Shown: positions 19,172 through 27,421 of the stretch, in pieces | How the letters are laid out: the number at the start of each line of letters is the position of its first letter | Numbering within the stretch: the first letter of the stretch is position 1 | Program-made: the position numbers and the translations under genes | The notes under the pieces: model-generated | The model's input: the letters and a program-made list of their open reading frames with translations, nothing else | Databases searched by the model: none | Told to the model about the DNA's origin: nothing | Origin: Acidobacteriota bacterium | Lineage (GTDB): Bacteria > Acidobacteriota > Vicinamibacteria > Vicinamibacterales > UBA2999 | DNA length: 50,520 nt | Reading direction: 5' to 3' | Assembly: GCA_027622905.1 (NCBI GenBank) | Contig: JAQBVV010000006.1 | Location: 1 to 50,520 of the forward strand

Positions 19172-19177
19172 ATTATA
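19172..19177 (-). promoter_or_regulatory. Candidate -10 element for the propeptide lipoprotein/protease operon
   Basis: A perfect TATAAT on the minus strand, 42 bp upstream of the lipoprotein ATG, lies in an AT-rich patch containing two direct CCTATAA copies (about 19172-19190). No good -35 is seen at the standard distance, so activator help or a different sigma factor is possible. Confidence 0.45.
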
Positions 19178-19249
19178 GGTTTATAGGTGTGCGTCACTGC
19201 GCCTGCCCGGCGGGGCGATTCCAGGCGAGTTCGTGTGATGCCGACCGAC

Positions 19250-20704
19250 TCAGAATACGATCAGCCGTGGCTCGCTCATCTCCGCCATCGCGTACTTCAG
19301 CCCCTCGCGTCCGAGGCCGCTGTCCTTCACGCCACCGTAGGGCATGCTGTCCACGCGGAATCCGGGGACGTTGTTGATCATCACGCCGCCGACCTCGAGT
19401 TCATCGTGCGCCCGCTTCATGTGCGCGAGGCTGTTGGTGAACACGCCGGCCTGCAGACCGTAGGCGCTGTCGTTCGCCCGCGCGATCCCCTCGCCGAAAT
19501 CCTCCACCACGTCGACCACGGCCACGGGACCAAAGACCTCCGCGCAGTTCACGCGCACGTGTCGGCCAACATCCGCCAGGAGCGTGGCCGCATAGATATT
19601 GCGCCCGGGATCCACGGCCGCACCACCCGACAGCACGGTGGCGCCCCCCTGTACGGCTTCGTCCACCCAGCCGGAGATGCGCTCGAAGTGACCCTTGTCG
19701 ATGAGCGGCCCCACCGACACCGCGGGATCACTCGGATCGCCCGTCTGTAATGCGGCGTATTCCTTCACGAGCAGATCGCGGAACGCGTCATGCACGCGCC
19801 GAACCACGTAGATCCGCTGCGTACTGATGCAGACCTGGCCCGCGTAGAGGTTGGCGCCCACGGCCACGATCTTCGCGGCTGCGGCGAGGTCGGCCGTGTC
19901 GTCGATGATGACGGCGGCATTCCCGCCGAGCTCCAGGGTCACCTTCTTCTTACCGCTGATGGCCTTGAGGTGCCAGCCCACCTTGTCGCTGCCGGTGAAG
20001 CTGAGCATCGCAATGCGCGCATCGGTCGCCAGCTTCTCGGCGACGGGAATGCCGCACAGCAGGGCGCTGAACGCGCCCACGGGCCAGCCGATCTCCTCTA
20101 TCATCGCCGCCAGGGCGAGCGCGCTCAGTGGCGCCTGCGGAGCCGGCTTGAGTACCACGGGACACCCGACGGCCATCGCCGGCGCGACCTTGTGCAACAC
20201 CAGATTCAGCGGAAAGTTGAACGGCGTGATCGCAGCGACAACACCGATCGGAAAGCGCCTGGTGAACGCCGTCTTCCCGACACCGGCTGCGTAGTCGATC
20301 GCCACACTCTCGCCTGTGAACCGGACCGCCTCCGCGGCGGCGGTCCGGACGGTGATGACGCATCGGGCCAGCTCGGCTCGCGCGTACCCGACAGGCTTTC
20401 CGCCCTCCTGCACGATCAGCGCGGCGAGCGCGTCCTGACGGCTCTCGATCATCGCCGCCAGGGCGTCGAGCTTGGCGCTACGCTCACCCGCACTCATGGC
20501 ACGCAACGCGCCTCGACTCGCGTAGGCCGCCGCGATCGCCTCCTCCATCTGCGCGTCGGTCGCGTGCGGGATTCGCCCGAGGGTGGTGCCGTGGTACTTG
20601 TCCGCCACGGTGCAGCACGTTCCGTCCCCGTCCTTGGACCACCGTCCGCCAACGAAGTTCGCTGGGACGAAAAGGGTGGAAGGTGTCAGCACTGCCTGGG
20701 ACAT
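19250..20704 (-). CDS. Aldehyde dehydrogenase (NAD(P)+), lactaldehyde/glycolaldehyde type
   Basis: 484 aa ALDH superfamily enzyme oxidising an aldehyde to the acid. Seen: FVGGRW, the cofactor/anchor segment ITPFNFPLNLVLHKVAPA with the VVLKPAPQ binding lysine, SFTGSDKVGW, catalytic Glu in VTLELGGNA, catalytic Cys in NLYAGQVCIST, EVFGPVAVV, and the terminal PYGGVKDSGLGREGLKYAM. Being the last gene after glcDEF, it could supply glycolate from glycolaldehyde (inference from context). It has no visible Shine-Dalgarno: its ATG sits one base after the stop of a 30-codon remnant ORF, implying translational coupling. Substrate is not proved. Confidence 0.9.
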   Translation of the reverse strand: MSQAVLTPSTLFVPANFVGGRWSKDGDGTCCTVADKYHGTTLGRIPHATDAQMEEAIAAAYASRGALRAMSAGERSAKLDALAAMIESRQDALAALIVQEGGKPVGYARAELARCVITVRTAAAEAVRFTGESVAIDYAAGVGKTAFTRRFPIGVVAAITPFNFPLNLVLHKVAPAMAVGCPVVLKPAPQAPLSALALAAMIEEIGWPVGAFSALLCGIPVAEKLATDARIAMLSFTGSDKVGWHLKAISGKKKVTLELGGNAAVIIDDTADLAAAAKIVAVGANLYAGQVCISTQRIYVVRRVHDAFRDLLVKEYAALQTGDPSDPAVSVGPLIDKGHFERISGWVDEAVQGGATVLSGGAAVDPGRNIYAATLLADVGRHVRVNCAEVFGPVAVVDVVEDFGEGIARANDSAYGLQAGVFTNSLAHMKRAHDELEVGGVMINNVPGFRVDSMPYGGVKDSGLGREGLKYAMAEMSEPRLIVF

Positions 20705-20705
20705 C

Positions 20706-20798
20706 TCAGAACTTCGAACAGTCGATGACGAACCGGTACTTCACGTCGCCCTTGAGCGTCCGTTCGTACGCCTGCGCTGCGTATCCCTTGGTCTTCAT
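20706..20798 (-). pseudogene. In-frame remnant of a zinc alcohol dehydrogenase (YahK/AdhC type), 30 codons
   Basis: The 30-residue ORF begins MKTKGYAAQ, matching the first residues of cinnamyl-alcohol-dehydrogenase-like YahK proteins, and continues directly with AYERTLKGDVKYRFVID, matching their extreme C-terminus (E. coli YahK ends with AYERMLRGDVKYRFVID plus a short tail). About 320 internal residues are missing, so it is a clean internal deletion that kept the frame. GGAG stands 5 bases before the ATG, and the stop is one base before the ALDH ATG, so translation of the scar probably feeds ribosomes to the ALDH. Not an active enzyme. Confidence 0.8.
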
Positions 20799-20815
20799 TC
20801 TGCTCCGATGTCAGA

Positions 20816-22144
20816 TCAGTGGTGGCCGCCGTCTTCCTGGACCGCGGTCAGATCGCCCAGCCCGGCCGGCACCGGACCACCGGTGGCCCAGTCCAGTAAC
20901 TGCACGGTGTGCACCACGGGCACCTGGCTATAGGCCGCGATCTGTTCCATGCAGCCGATGTTCCCCATCGCGACGACCTGCGGACTGACCGACGCGACCG
21001 CCTCGGCCTTCAGCGCTCCCAGTTGCCCGGCGGTGTCCGGCTGCAACAGGTTGTAGGTTCCGGCGCTGCCGCAGCAGAGATGCGGATCAGGGATGTCCAG
21101 TACGCGGAAGCCTGCCTTGCCGAGCAGGTCGCGCGGCTGAAGTCGAATCTGCTGTCCGTGCTGCAGCGAGCACGCATCGTGGTAGGCCACTCGCAGTGCC
21201 GGAACCTGACCCGACACGTGCGTCGGCAGTTCCAGGCCGTGCACGACCTCCGTCAAGTCCTTCGTGATGGCCGACACGCGAGCCGCCTTCGCCGCGTAGA
21301 CGGGATCATCGCGAAAGATGTGTCCGTAGTCCTTCACGACGACACCGCATCCGGACGTGTTGATGACGACCGCGTCCAGCCCCTCGCCCTCGATCTCGGC
21401 GTGCCAGGCATCGATGTTGCGCTTCATGTGCGGGAAGCTGCTGTCGTGATCGCCCATGTGGTACACGAGCGATCCGCAGCAGCCCTGATCCTGCGGGAGC
21501 ACCACGTCGCACCCGAGCCGGGTCAGCAATCGGATGGTGGCATCGTTGATGTGCGGCCCCATCACCTTCTGCGCGCAGCCGGTCAACAAGGCCACGCGCG
21601 CGCGCCTGGTCCCTTCGGCGGGATGCACCCCGGGCCGGTCCAGGAGCGACGGCGGCGGCAACCGATCGGGAATCATGCGCAGCATCGCCTGTTGCCCGCT
21701 GGGCGCCAGGAACGCAAAGGGCTTGGCCAGCCGGCCGGCCAGCATGGCGAGCCGAAAGCGTGCCGGGTACGGCAACAACCAGGCCAGCATGCGTCGCTGC
21801 ATGCCGTCGGCCACGGGGCGTTGATACTGTTCCGCGATCTGACTGCGGGCCGAATCGATCAGATGGGAATAGCGGACGCCGCTGGGGCAGGTGGACTCGC
21901 AGGCCAGACACGACAGGCAGCTATCCAGATGTGACACCACGCTGTCTTCGTGCGAGATCTTGCCCTCCAGTAGCGACTTGATCAGATAGATGCGACCGCG
22001 CGGCCCCTCCATCTCCACGCCCTCCAGCTGGTAGGTGGGACACGTGGCGTTGCAGAAGCCGCAATGGACGCACGACGTCAGGATGCTCTCCGCGATCTTC
22101 GCGTCGGGATGGGCGTATTGCTGTTCGGTAATCGCTGTCTGCAT
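20816..22144 (-). CDS. glcF: Glycolate oxidase iron-sulfur subunit GlcF
   Basis: 442 aa. Two 4Fe-4S ferredoxin motifs near the N-terminus (CVHCGFCNATCP, CLSCLACESTCP) and two CCG domains (GCCGSLVYHMG, LCCGSAGTYNLLQP) define the electron-transfer subunit that passes electrons from GlcD towards the quinone pool. Length is close to the E. coli protein (407). Twelve bases separate it from glcE. The 3' end is followed after 17 bases by the dehydrogenase scar. Other CCG-domain oxidoreductases look similar, but order after glcD-glcE makes GlcF the best name. Confidence 0.93.
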   Translation of the reverse strand: MQTAITEQQYAHPDAKIAESILTSCVHCGFCNATCPTYQLEGVEMEGPRGRIYLIKSLLEGKISHEDSVVSHLDSCLSCLACESTCPSGVRYSHLIDSARSQIAEQYQRPVADGMQRRMLAWLLPYPARFRLAMLAGRLAKPFAFLAPSGQQAMLRMIPDRLPPPSLLDRPGVHPAEGTRRARVALLTGCAQKVMGPHINDATIRLLTRLGCDVVLPQDQGCCGSLVYHMGDHDSSFPHMKRNIDAWHAEIEGEGLDAVVINTSGCGVVVKDYGHIFRDDPVYAAKAARVSAITKDLTEVVHGLELPTHVSGQVPALRVAYHDACSLQHGQQIRLQPRDLLGKAGFRVLDIPDPHLCCGSAGTYNLLQPDTAGQLGALKAEAVASVSPQVVAMGNIGCMEQIAAYSQVPVVHTVQLLDWATGGPVPAGLGDLTAVQEDGGHH

Positions 22145-22156
22145 GTCGTCGGATTC

Positions 22157-23440
22157 CTACAGGTCTGCGTACATGCGACCTGGGTTCAGCACGCCGCTCG
22201 GATCGAACGCCAGCTTGAGGCGCTGATGGATAGTTCGGCTCGCGGCGTCGAGCGGAGCAAACGCCTGATCCACGGCCTCGTCGCGGCCTGACTCCTGAGC
22301 CGCATCGGCCGCCCGTACCAGCCGAGCGTGACCTCCGGCCTCCTGCGCCACGCGGTGCACCTCGGTCGCAGCCAGGGAGGCAGGCAACGCGCACCAGATC
22401 AGCCCCCCGCCCCAGTCGAAGAACGCGCGCGGCGTCGTCGTCGCCCCTGCCGCGCTCGACGCAGCCGCCGTCGACAACGTCGCGCTGCAGGCGGCGGACG
22501 CGGTCGGAGGCACCGAGACCCGCCACAGCCGTTCGCCGGCGCCGACTGCAATCGGCGCCAGCTCGCGCAGCGCTGACCAGACCGACGCGGACGCCTCCGC
22601 CTCCAGCGACGTTGTCGGTCGCGCGGTCAGTCCGACGATCTCCCGGGCACGGTGCTCCACCGACGGCGCCGGCCCCTCGAGCCGGATCAGCGTCACGGGC
22701 TCACCGTCTGCCGCCACGCCGGAGAGCCCTGTCGGCGCCCGCACGACTCGCGGCAGATGCGCCAGGCCGCTGACATTATGCGGAGAGCGCGAGGCCAGTA
22801 TGAGCAATGCGATCGCCTCCGGATCGTCGAGGCCCGTCACCACCACGGTGCGTTCCGTCTCCGCCGCAGGCAACACCTTCAACACCAGCTCGGTGAGCAC
22901 GCCAAGGGTGCCGAAGCTGCCGCTCATCAACTTGCTGAGGTCGTAGCCGGTCACGTTCTTCACGACGCGGCCACCGCCCCGGACGATCTGGCCTCGACCG
23001 GTGACGACTTCGAACCCGAGCAGGTGATCGCGCACCGCTCCGGCGCGCACGCGGCGAGGGCCGGACAGGTTGCAGGCCACCGTGCCGCCGACCGTGGCCT
23101 CGGCGCCCCAGTGGGGCGGCTCGAACGCCAGCGCCTGTTTCGACTCGGCCAGCGTCCGCTCCAGCTCAGCCAGGGGTGTCCCTGGCCGCACGACCACCAG
23201 CAGCTCGGCCGGCTGATAGTCGATCACGCCGCTCAGCTTGGCCAGTGACAGCGTGCGGGATGCGGACACGGGACGACCGTAGAAGCGCTTGCTGCCGCCT
23301 CCGACAACTTCCACGGGTGACCCGTCACGCACGGCAGTCTGCACGCACTCCTGCACGGCGGCGGTGTTGTCGGGATACAGCGTTGATGTTGCCCCTTCTG
23401 CGCTCACGACGATCTGTGCTCCTGTCTTGCGCGCGTCCAC
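22157..23440 (-). CDS. glcE: Glycolate oxidase FAD-binding subunit GlcE
   Basis: 427 aa with a PCMH-type FAD-binding fold: VVGGGSKRFYGRP, PAELLVVVRPGTPLAELE, FEPPHWGAEATVGGTVACNLSGPRR, RGGGRVVKNVTGYDLSKLMSGSFGTLGVLTE, in separated stretches. It works with GlcD and GlcF in the oxidation of glycolate to glyoxylate. It is longer than E. coli GlcE (350), mainly through an Ala/Ser-rich middle (about residues 285-320). It ends with LAFDPSGVLNPGRMY, as do GlcD-family proteins. Start at 23440, 72 bases after the glcD stop. Confidence 0.9.
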   Translation of the reverse strand: MDARKTGAQIVVSAEGATSTLYPDNTAAVQECVQTAVRDGSPVEVVGGGSKRFYGRPVSASRTLSLAKLSGVIDYQPAELLVVVRPGTPLAELERTLAESKQALAFEPPHWGAEATVGGTVACNLSGPRRVRAGAVRDHLLGFEVVTGRGQIVRGGGRVVKNVTGYDLSKLMSGSFGTLGVLTELVLKVLPAAETERTVVVTGLDDPEAIALLILASRSPHNVSGLAHLPRVVRAPTGLSGVAADGEPVTLIRLEGPAPSVEHRAREIVGLTARPTTSLEAEASASVWSALRELAPIAVGAGERLWRVSVPPTASAACSATLSTAAASSAAGATTTPRAFFDWGGGLIWCALPASLAATEVHRVAQEAGGHARLVRAADAAQESGRDEAVDQAFAPLDAASRTIHQRLKLAFDPSGVLNPGRMYADL

Positions 23441-23512
23441 TGATGGCGCGACACCGAGGTGCTGCCGAGAAGGTGTCCCCGCGCGGCTCCGCGGAGACCG
23501 TTCGGGGTCGCC

Positions 23513-25000
23513 CTAGAACCGTTCCAGCTCTGGAAAGGGCACCTTGCCCCCGTGAATGTGCATGCTGCCAAACTCCGCGCAGCGCCTCAGCACCGGAAAC
23601 ATCTTGCCGGGATTGAGCAGGGACTCCGCGTCGAAACTGCACTTGACGTACTGCATCGCATCCAGATCGCGCTCGTTGAACTGATACGTCATCAGATCGC
23701 GTTTCTCGATTCCGACGCCGTGTTCTCCGGTCAGTACACCACCCACATCGACGCAGAGCTTCAGGATCTCGGCGCCCATTTGCTCCGCCTTTTCCAGTTC
23801 GCCTGGTACGTTTCCATCGTACAGAAGCAGCGGGTGCAGGTTGCCGTCGCCCGCGTGAAACACGTTCGCCACGCGCAGGTCGTAGCTGCCGGACAGCTCC
23901 CGGATTTTTCCCAGCACCTTCGCCAGCGCGCCGCGCGGGATGGTCCCGTCCATGCAGTAATAGTCAGGACTGATACGCCCCATCGCGGGAAACGCCGCCT
24001 TGCGGCCGGCCCAGAACAGCAGCCGCTCCTTCTCGCTTTTCGATACCCGGATCTCGGTGGCGCCTGCCGCTCGCAGGACGACCTCGGTCCGCTGCAGCAG
24101 GTAATCCACCTCCACTTCGGGACCGTCGTGCTCGATGAGCAGGATGGCCTCCTTGCCAACGGGATAGCCGGCCTTCGCGTAGTCCTCGGAGGCCTCGATC
24201 GCCAGCTTGTCCATGATCTCCATGCCCGCCGGCACCATGCCTGCCGCGATCACGTCCGCCACGGCCTGGCCGGACGCTTCGACGGTGTCGAACACGGCCA
24301 GCACGGCCCTCGCCGTCTCGGGCTTGCGGAGGAGCCGCACCGTCACTTCGGTGATGATGCCGAGCAACCCCTCCGAACCGGTCAGCAGACCCATCAGATC
24401 GTAGCCAGGCGCATCGAGGGACTTGCCGCCGACTCGGAGTACTTCTCCGTCGGCCAGCACCACTTCCAGGCCGAGCAGATTGTTGGTGGTCACGCCGTAT
24501 TTGAGACAGTGCACGCCGCCGGAGTTTTCAGCGACGTTGCCGCCGATCGAGCAGGCAATCTGGCTGGATGGGTCAGGCGCGTAGTAGAAGCCCTCGGTCG
24601 CCACGGCCTGCGAGATCCGCGCGTTGGTGACGCCCGGTTGCACGACGGCACAACCGTTGTCGAGGTCGATGTCCAGGATGCGCCGCATCTTGGCCAGCGC
24701 GACCGTGACGCCGTCGCCAAGCGGCAGTGCTCCGCCGGACAGTCCCGTGCCCGCGCCCCACGGCACGACCGGAAGCTCCAGTCCGTGCAGGATCTTCATG
24801 ACCGCCGAGACTTCGTCCGTCGAGCGCGGCAACACGACGGCCATGGGCGCCTGCCTGTACGCGGACACGCCGTCGCACTCGTACGCAATGAGATCCTCTG
24901 CGCTGTGGAGCACGCACTCGCGAGGCAGCACAGCCAGCAGCGCCTTGACCGCCGCCTCTTTCTTGGCCAACCGTGCGGGATCGGGTTCTGGAAGGTGCAT
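23513..25000 (-). CDS. glcD: Glycolate oxidase subunit GlcD
   Basis: 495 aa flavoprotein that oxidises glycolate (or another 2-hydroxy acid) to the keto acid. FAD_binding_4 features: YECDGVSAYRQAPMAVVLPRSTDEV, VPWGAGTGLSGGALP, QPGVTNARISQAV, YAPDPSSQIACSIGGNVAENSGG, HCLKYGVTTNNLLG, YDLMGLLTGSEGLLGIITEVTV. The C-terminal oxidase domain has NVFHAGDGNLHPLLLYD and GGVLTGEHGVGIEKR. Length equals E. coli GlcD (499). First gene of glcDEF-ALDH. Its 147-bp upstream gap contains a palindromic repeat copy (25026-25109), so the repeat lies in the promoter region. Confidence 0.95.
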   Translation of the reverse strand: MHLPEPDPARLAKKEAAVKALLAVLPRECVLHSAEDLIAYECDGVSAYRQAPMAVVLPRSTDEVSAVMKILHGLELPVVPWGAGTGLSGGALPLGDGVTVALAKMRRILDIDLDNGCAVVQPGVTNARISQAVATEGFYYAPDPSSQIACSIGGNVAENSGGVHCLKYGVTTNNLLGLEVVLADGEVLRVGGKSLDAPGYDLMGLLTGSEGLLGIITEVTVRLLRKPETARAVLAVFDTVEASGQAVADVIAAGMVPAGMEIMDKLAIEASEDYAKAGYPVGKEAILLIEHDGPEVEVDYLLQRTEVVLRAAGATEIRVSKSEKERLLFWAGRKAAFPAMGRISPDYYCMDGTIPRGALAKVLGKIRELSGSYDLRVANVFHAGDGNLHPLLLYDGNVPGELEKAEQMGAEILKLCVDVGGVLTGEHGVGIEKRDLMTYQFNERDLDAMQYVKCSFDAESLLNPGKMFPVLRRCAEFGSMHIHGGKVPFPELERF

Positions 25001-25025
25001 GGGGTGGCGGAATTGTACATCCCTC

Positions 25026-25109
25026 GAGCGTTTTTCGATTCGGTGGAGACCGAAAAACGCGGGAAGGCGCTTTTCGAAAAGGCCCGGTCCCTGCGAGAGC
25101 GCTCGACCC
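25026..25109. repeat. Dispersed palindromic repeat, family A, copy 1 (3' arm missing)
   Basis: About 84 bp that match 39347-39430 with few differences, including AGCGTTTTTCGATTCGGT (25027-25044), a central AAAACGCGGGAAGGCGCTTTT and GTCCCTGCGAGAG. The second copy has an inverted arm at its right end; here similarity stops at about 25109, before that arm. It fills most of the gap between qor and glcD. No protein assignment is convincing, although both copies can be read as FFDSVETE-x-RGKALFEKA in the plus direction. Confidence 0.8.
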
Positions 25110-25146
25110 CAGGCAGACCTCGACGGTAGACGCTGACGGCTCGGGG

Positions 25147-26136
25147 CTATGCGGCGTCGATCGTCAGGACGATCTTGCCGATGTGCTCGCTTGATTCCAT
25201 CAGGCGATGCGCAGCCGATGCGTCGGCCAGCGGGAACGTTCGATACACCACGGGCTTCACGCGTCCGTCTTCGAGGAGCGGCCAGACTTCACGGCGAAGC
25301 GCCGTGGCGATGGCGCCTTTCTCCTCTACCCCGCGTGCACGTAAGGTCGATCCCGTGATCGTCAGTCGCCGTCGCAGGACCACGCCGAGATCGACAGTGG
25401 CGGATACCGTGCCGCCCATCAGGCCGATCTCGACCAGCCGACCGTCCAGCGCAAGGACCGCGATATTTCGCGCGAAGTACTCGCCACCGACGATGTCGAG
25501 CACGAGGTCAACGCCGCGCCCCCCGGTCAGTTCCTTCACCACGGCCACGAAGTCTTCGGTGCGGTAGTTGATCGCGCGTTCCGCCCCGAGGGCTTCGCAC
25601 GCCCGGCACTTTTCATCCGAACCTGCGGTCGCGAAGACGCGGGCACCACGGGCCACGGCCAGTTGAATCGCGGTGGTCCCGATGCCGCTCGACCCCCCGT
25701 GAAACAGCACCGCCTCGCCAGGCTGAAGGCGCCCCCGGTCGAACACGTTCGTCCAGACGGTGAAGAATGTTTCAGGGACGGCGGCCGCGGCGACGAAGTC
25801 GAGCGATGCCGGCACTGGCAGGCACTGCACCGCTGGCGCGACACACAGCGTCGCATAGCCACCGCCGGAGACCAGCGCACAGACGCGATCGCCGACGCGC
25901 CAGTCATCAACGCCCTCACCCACCGCGGCCACCGTGCCGGCCACCTCGAGTCCCGGGATGTCGCTGGCGCCCTTCGGCGGCGGATAGTGTCCGCGGCGCT
26001 GCAACACGTCCGGGCGATTCACGCCCGCCCCTGCGACTGCGATCAGTACTTCGCCGACGCTTGGCGAAGGGTCAGGCCGTTCGGTTGGTGTCAGGACGTC
26101 CGGCCCGCCAGGAGAGGACATCTCGATACAGATCAT
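25147..26136 (-). CDS. NAD(P)H:quinone oxidoreductase, zinc-independent MDR family (PIG3/Qor-like)
   Basis: 329 aa from the internal ATG giving MICIEMSSPGG; an earlier ATG at 26178 adds 14 unlikely residues. Medium-chain reductase lacking zinc ligands: GAGVNRPDVLQRRGHYPPPKG, PGLEVAGTVAAVG, WRVGDRVCALVSGGGYA, AVPETFFTVWTNVFDRG, the nucleotide loop LFHGGSSGIGTTAIQLA, INYRTEDF, GRGVDLVLDIVGG. Such enzymes reduce quinones or enals with NADPH. The same strand and order as glcD suggest possible co-transcription, but a repeat-containing 146-bp gap intervenes. Divergent from a glycosyltransferase across 99 bp. Confidence 0.88.
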   Translation of the reverse strand: MICIEMSSPGGPDVLTPTERPDPSPSVGEVLIAVAGAGVNRPDVLQRRGHYPPPKGASDIPGLEVAGTVAAVGEGVDDWRVGDRVCALVSGGGYATLCVAPAVQCLPVPASLDFVAAAAVPETFFTVWTNVFDRGRLQPGEAVLFHGGSSGIGTTAIQLAVARGARVFATAGSDEKCRACEALGAERAINYRTEDFVAVVKELTGGRGVDLVLDIVGGEYFARNIAVLALDGRLVEIGLMGGTVSATVDLGVVLRRRLTITGSTLRARGVEEKGAIATALRREVWPLLEDGRVKPVVYRTFPLADASAAHRLMESSEHIGKIVLTIDAA

Positions 26137-26235
26137 GTGAGAGGGAGGGTACACCCAAGACCTTCCCCAGTGCGGCACACATCACGGTAAACGGAGTGCC
26201 CACCGCAGCCAGACCCGTGCTATCTTCCTGCGAAA

Positions 26236-27030
26236 ATGACCTCGAACGCAGCTATGAAGGAACCGTCGGGCGCGTCGGCTGCCGTCACGGTGATCGTGCC
26301 GGCCTACAACGAGGCGGACAGCTTGCCAATGCTCATGCCGTCGCTGGTGGCGTTCGTGCAGGAGCGCGGCTGGCACCTCATCGTCGTCGACGACGGGTCG
26401 ACCGACGCGACCCCCTCGGCACTCGCGCCGTATGCAGAGGCGCCCGGCGTGACGTTGTTGCGTCACGGCATGAACCGCGGCTATGGCGGTGCCGTGAAGA
26501 CGGGGATCAAAGCGGCCACGACCGACCTCATCGTGACAGTCGACGCCGACGGGCAGCACCGTCTCGAGGACCTCGACGCGTTGCACGCCGAATTGCAGCG
26601 ATCCGGCGCCGACATGGTGCTGGGCAACCGGAACCGGCAGCGATCGAGTCCGTACAGAGAGTTCGGGAAGTATCTCATCCGGCGCATCACCCGGATCCTG
26701 ATGCCCTTGCCGGTCCGGGACATCAACTCCGGTATGCGTATGTGTCGACGCGACCTGGCGACACGGTACCTTCAGCTCTGCCCCGACTCCTACGCATTCT
26801 GTGACGTCATCACCCTGGTGTTCATCCACGAACGCCGCCTCGTCGTCGAGCACAGCATCGCCATGAACAGGCGCCTGGCGGGCGAGAGCGCGGTCACGAC
26901 CAAGACCGCGTTCGACACCGTCATGGAAATCCTCCACATCGTCACGCTCTTCAACCCCGATGCCCGTTGGCGACTTCAGCCAGCGGAAAAAAGCTGGACG
27001 CGGGCGCCAATGCCGCGGCGAACCAGATGA
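26236..27030 (+). CDS. Family 2 glycosyltransferase (polyprenyl-phosphate type), 3' end replaced
   Basis: 264 aa as read. GT-A fold: VTVIVPAYNEADSLP, LIVVDDGSTDATP, MNRGYGGAVKTGIKAA, TVDADGQHRLEDL (the DxD site), VLGNRNRQR. VRDINSGMRMCRR and LTVFIHERRLVVEH-like stretches follow, as in dolichyl/undecaprenyl-phosphate mannosyltransferase relatives. Homology ends at HIVTLFNP (about base 26957). The last residues PDARWRLQPAEKSWTR run antisense through a different gene fragment, so the natural C-terminus, usually with membrane helices, is lost. It may still be catalytic, since the catalytic fold is complete. Confidence 0.75.
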   Translation: MTSNAAMKEPSGASAAVTVIVPAYNEADSLPMLMPSLVAFVQERGWHLIVVDDGSTDATPSALAPYAEAPGVTLLRHGMNRGYGGAVKTGIKAATTDLIVTVDADGQHRLEDLDALHAELQRSGADMVLGNRNRQRSSPYREFGKYLIRRITRILMPLPVRDINSGMRMCRRDLATRYLQLCPDSYAFCDVITLVFIHERRLVVEHSIAMNRRLAGESAVTTKTAFDTVMEILHIVTLFNPDARWRLQPAEKSWTRAPMPRRTR

Positions 27031-27352
27031 GTCCGAATGCGATCGGCCGCAGCATGGGGGTCGTTGACGCGCGCCAGGCGATGCGTGTGAGCAGGCCGAG
27101 CAAGAGCACCCCCGCGAACAGGCGCGAGTCATACCAGTGCGGCAACAGTCCCCAGTCGGTATCCGCCGTCAGACCCAGCGGGTCGAAGGAATGGAAGACC
27201 GCATCCCCACTCCCGACTGTGTGCGGACGCCGACGGCCCACCACGACCAGGCCCAGACCGCGCTCCAGGGCCCGGCGGCACAGGCACGCGCCGATGTAGC
27301 CGCTGGCACCGGTGACGAGGATGGTGAACGTTCTTTCCAATTCCGTGCTCAT
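26951..27352 (-). pseudogene. Chimeric ORF: start of an NAD-dependent epimerase joined to a fragment of a TMTC-like membrane protein
   Basis: 133 codons. Residues 1-58 are the Rossmann start of an epimerase/dehydratase (TILVTGASGYIGACLCRRALERG, VVVGRRRP). From about residue 59 (base 27178) the sequence becomes LTADTDWGLLPHWYDSRLFAG, LRPIAFGLIWFAAALAPASS, PLAEVANGHR. These are typical of the TMTC/O-GlcNAc-transferase-like multi-pass proteins (usually LTADTDW and ASSxxPLAEVxNDHR), followed at once by a stop. The fragment ends at the same place where the glycosyltransferase on the other strand loses homology. Two deletions (or assembly joins) therefore meet here. The remaining 27353-27421 holds nothing recognisable. 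Confidence 0.72.
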
Positions 27353-27421
27353 GCGACATGCCGTCCCGGCGGTTCGCGCACGCGCCGGTCCGGGCGTCCT
27401 GCCTGGCTGGGCTCCGCTGAC

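Noticed and set aside
23459-25129. 556-codon plus-strand frame opposite glcD
   Set aside because: glcD is unmistakable on the other strand; this frame lacks family motifs.
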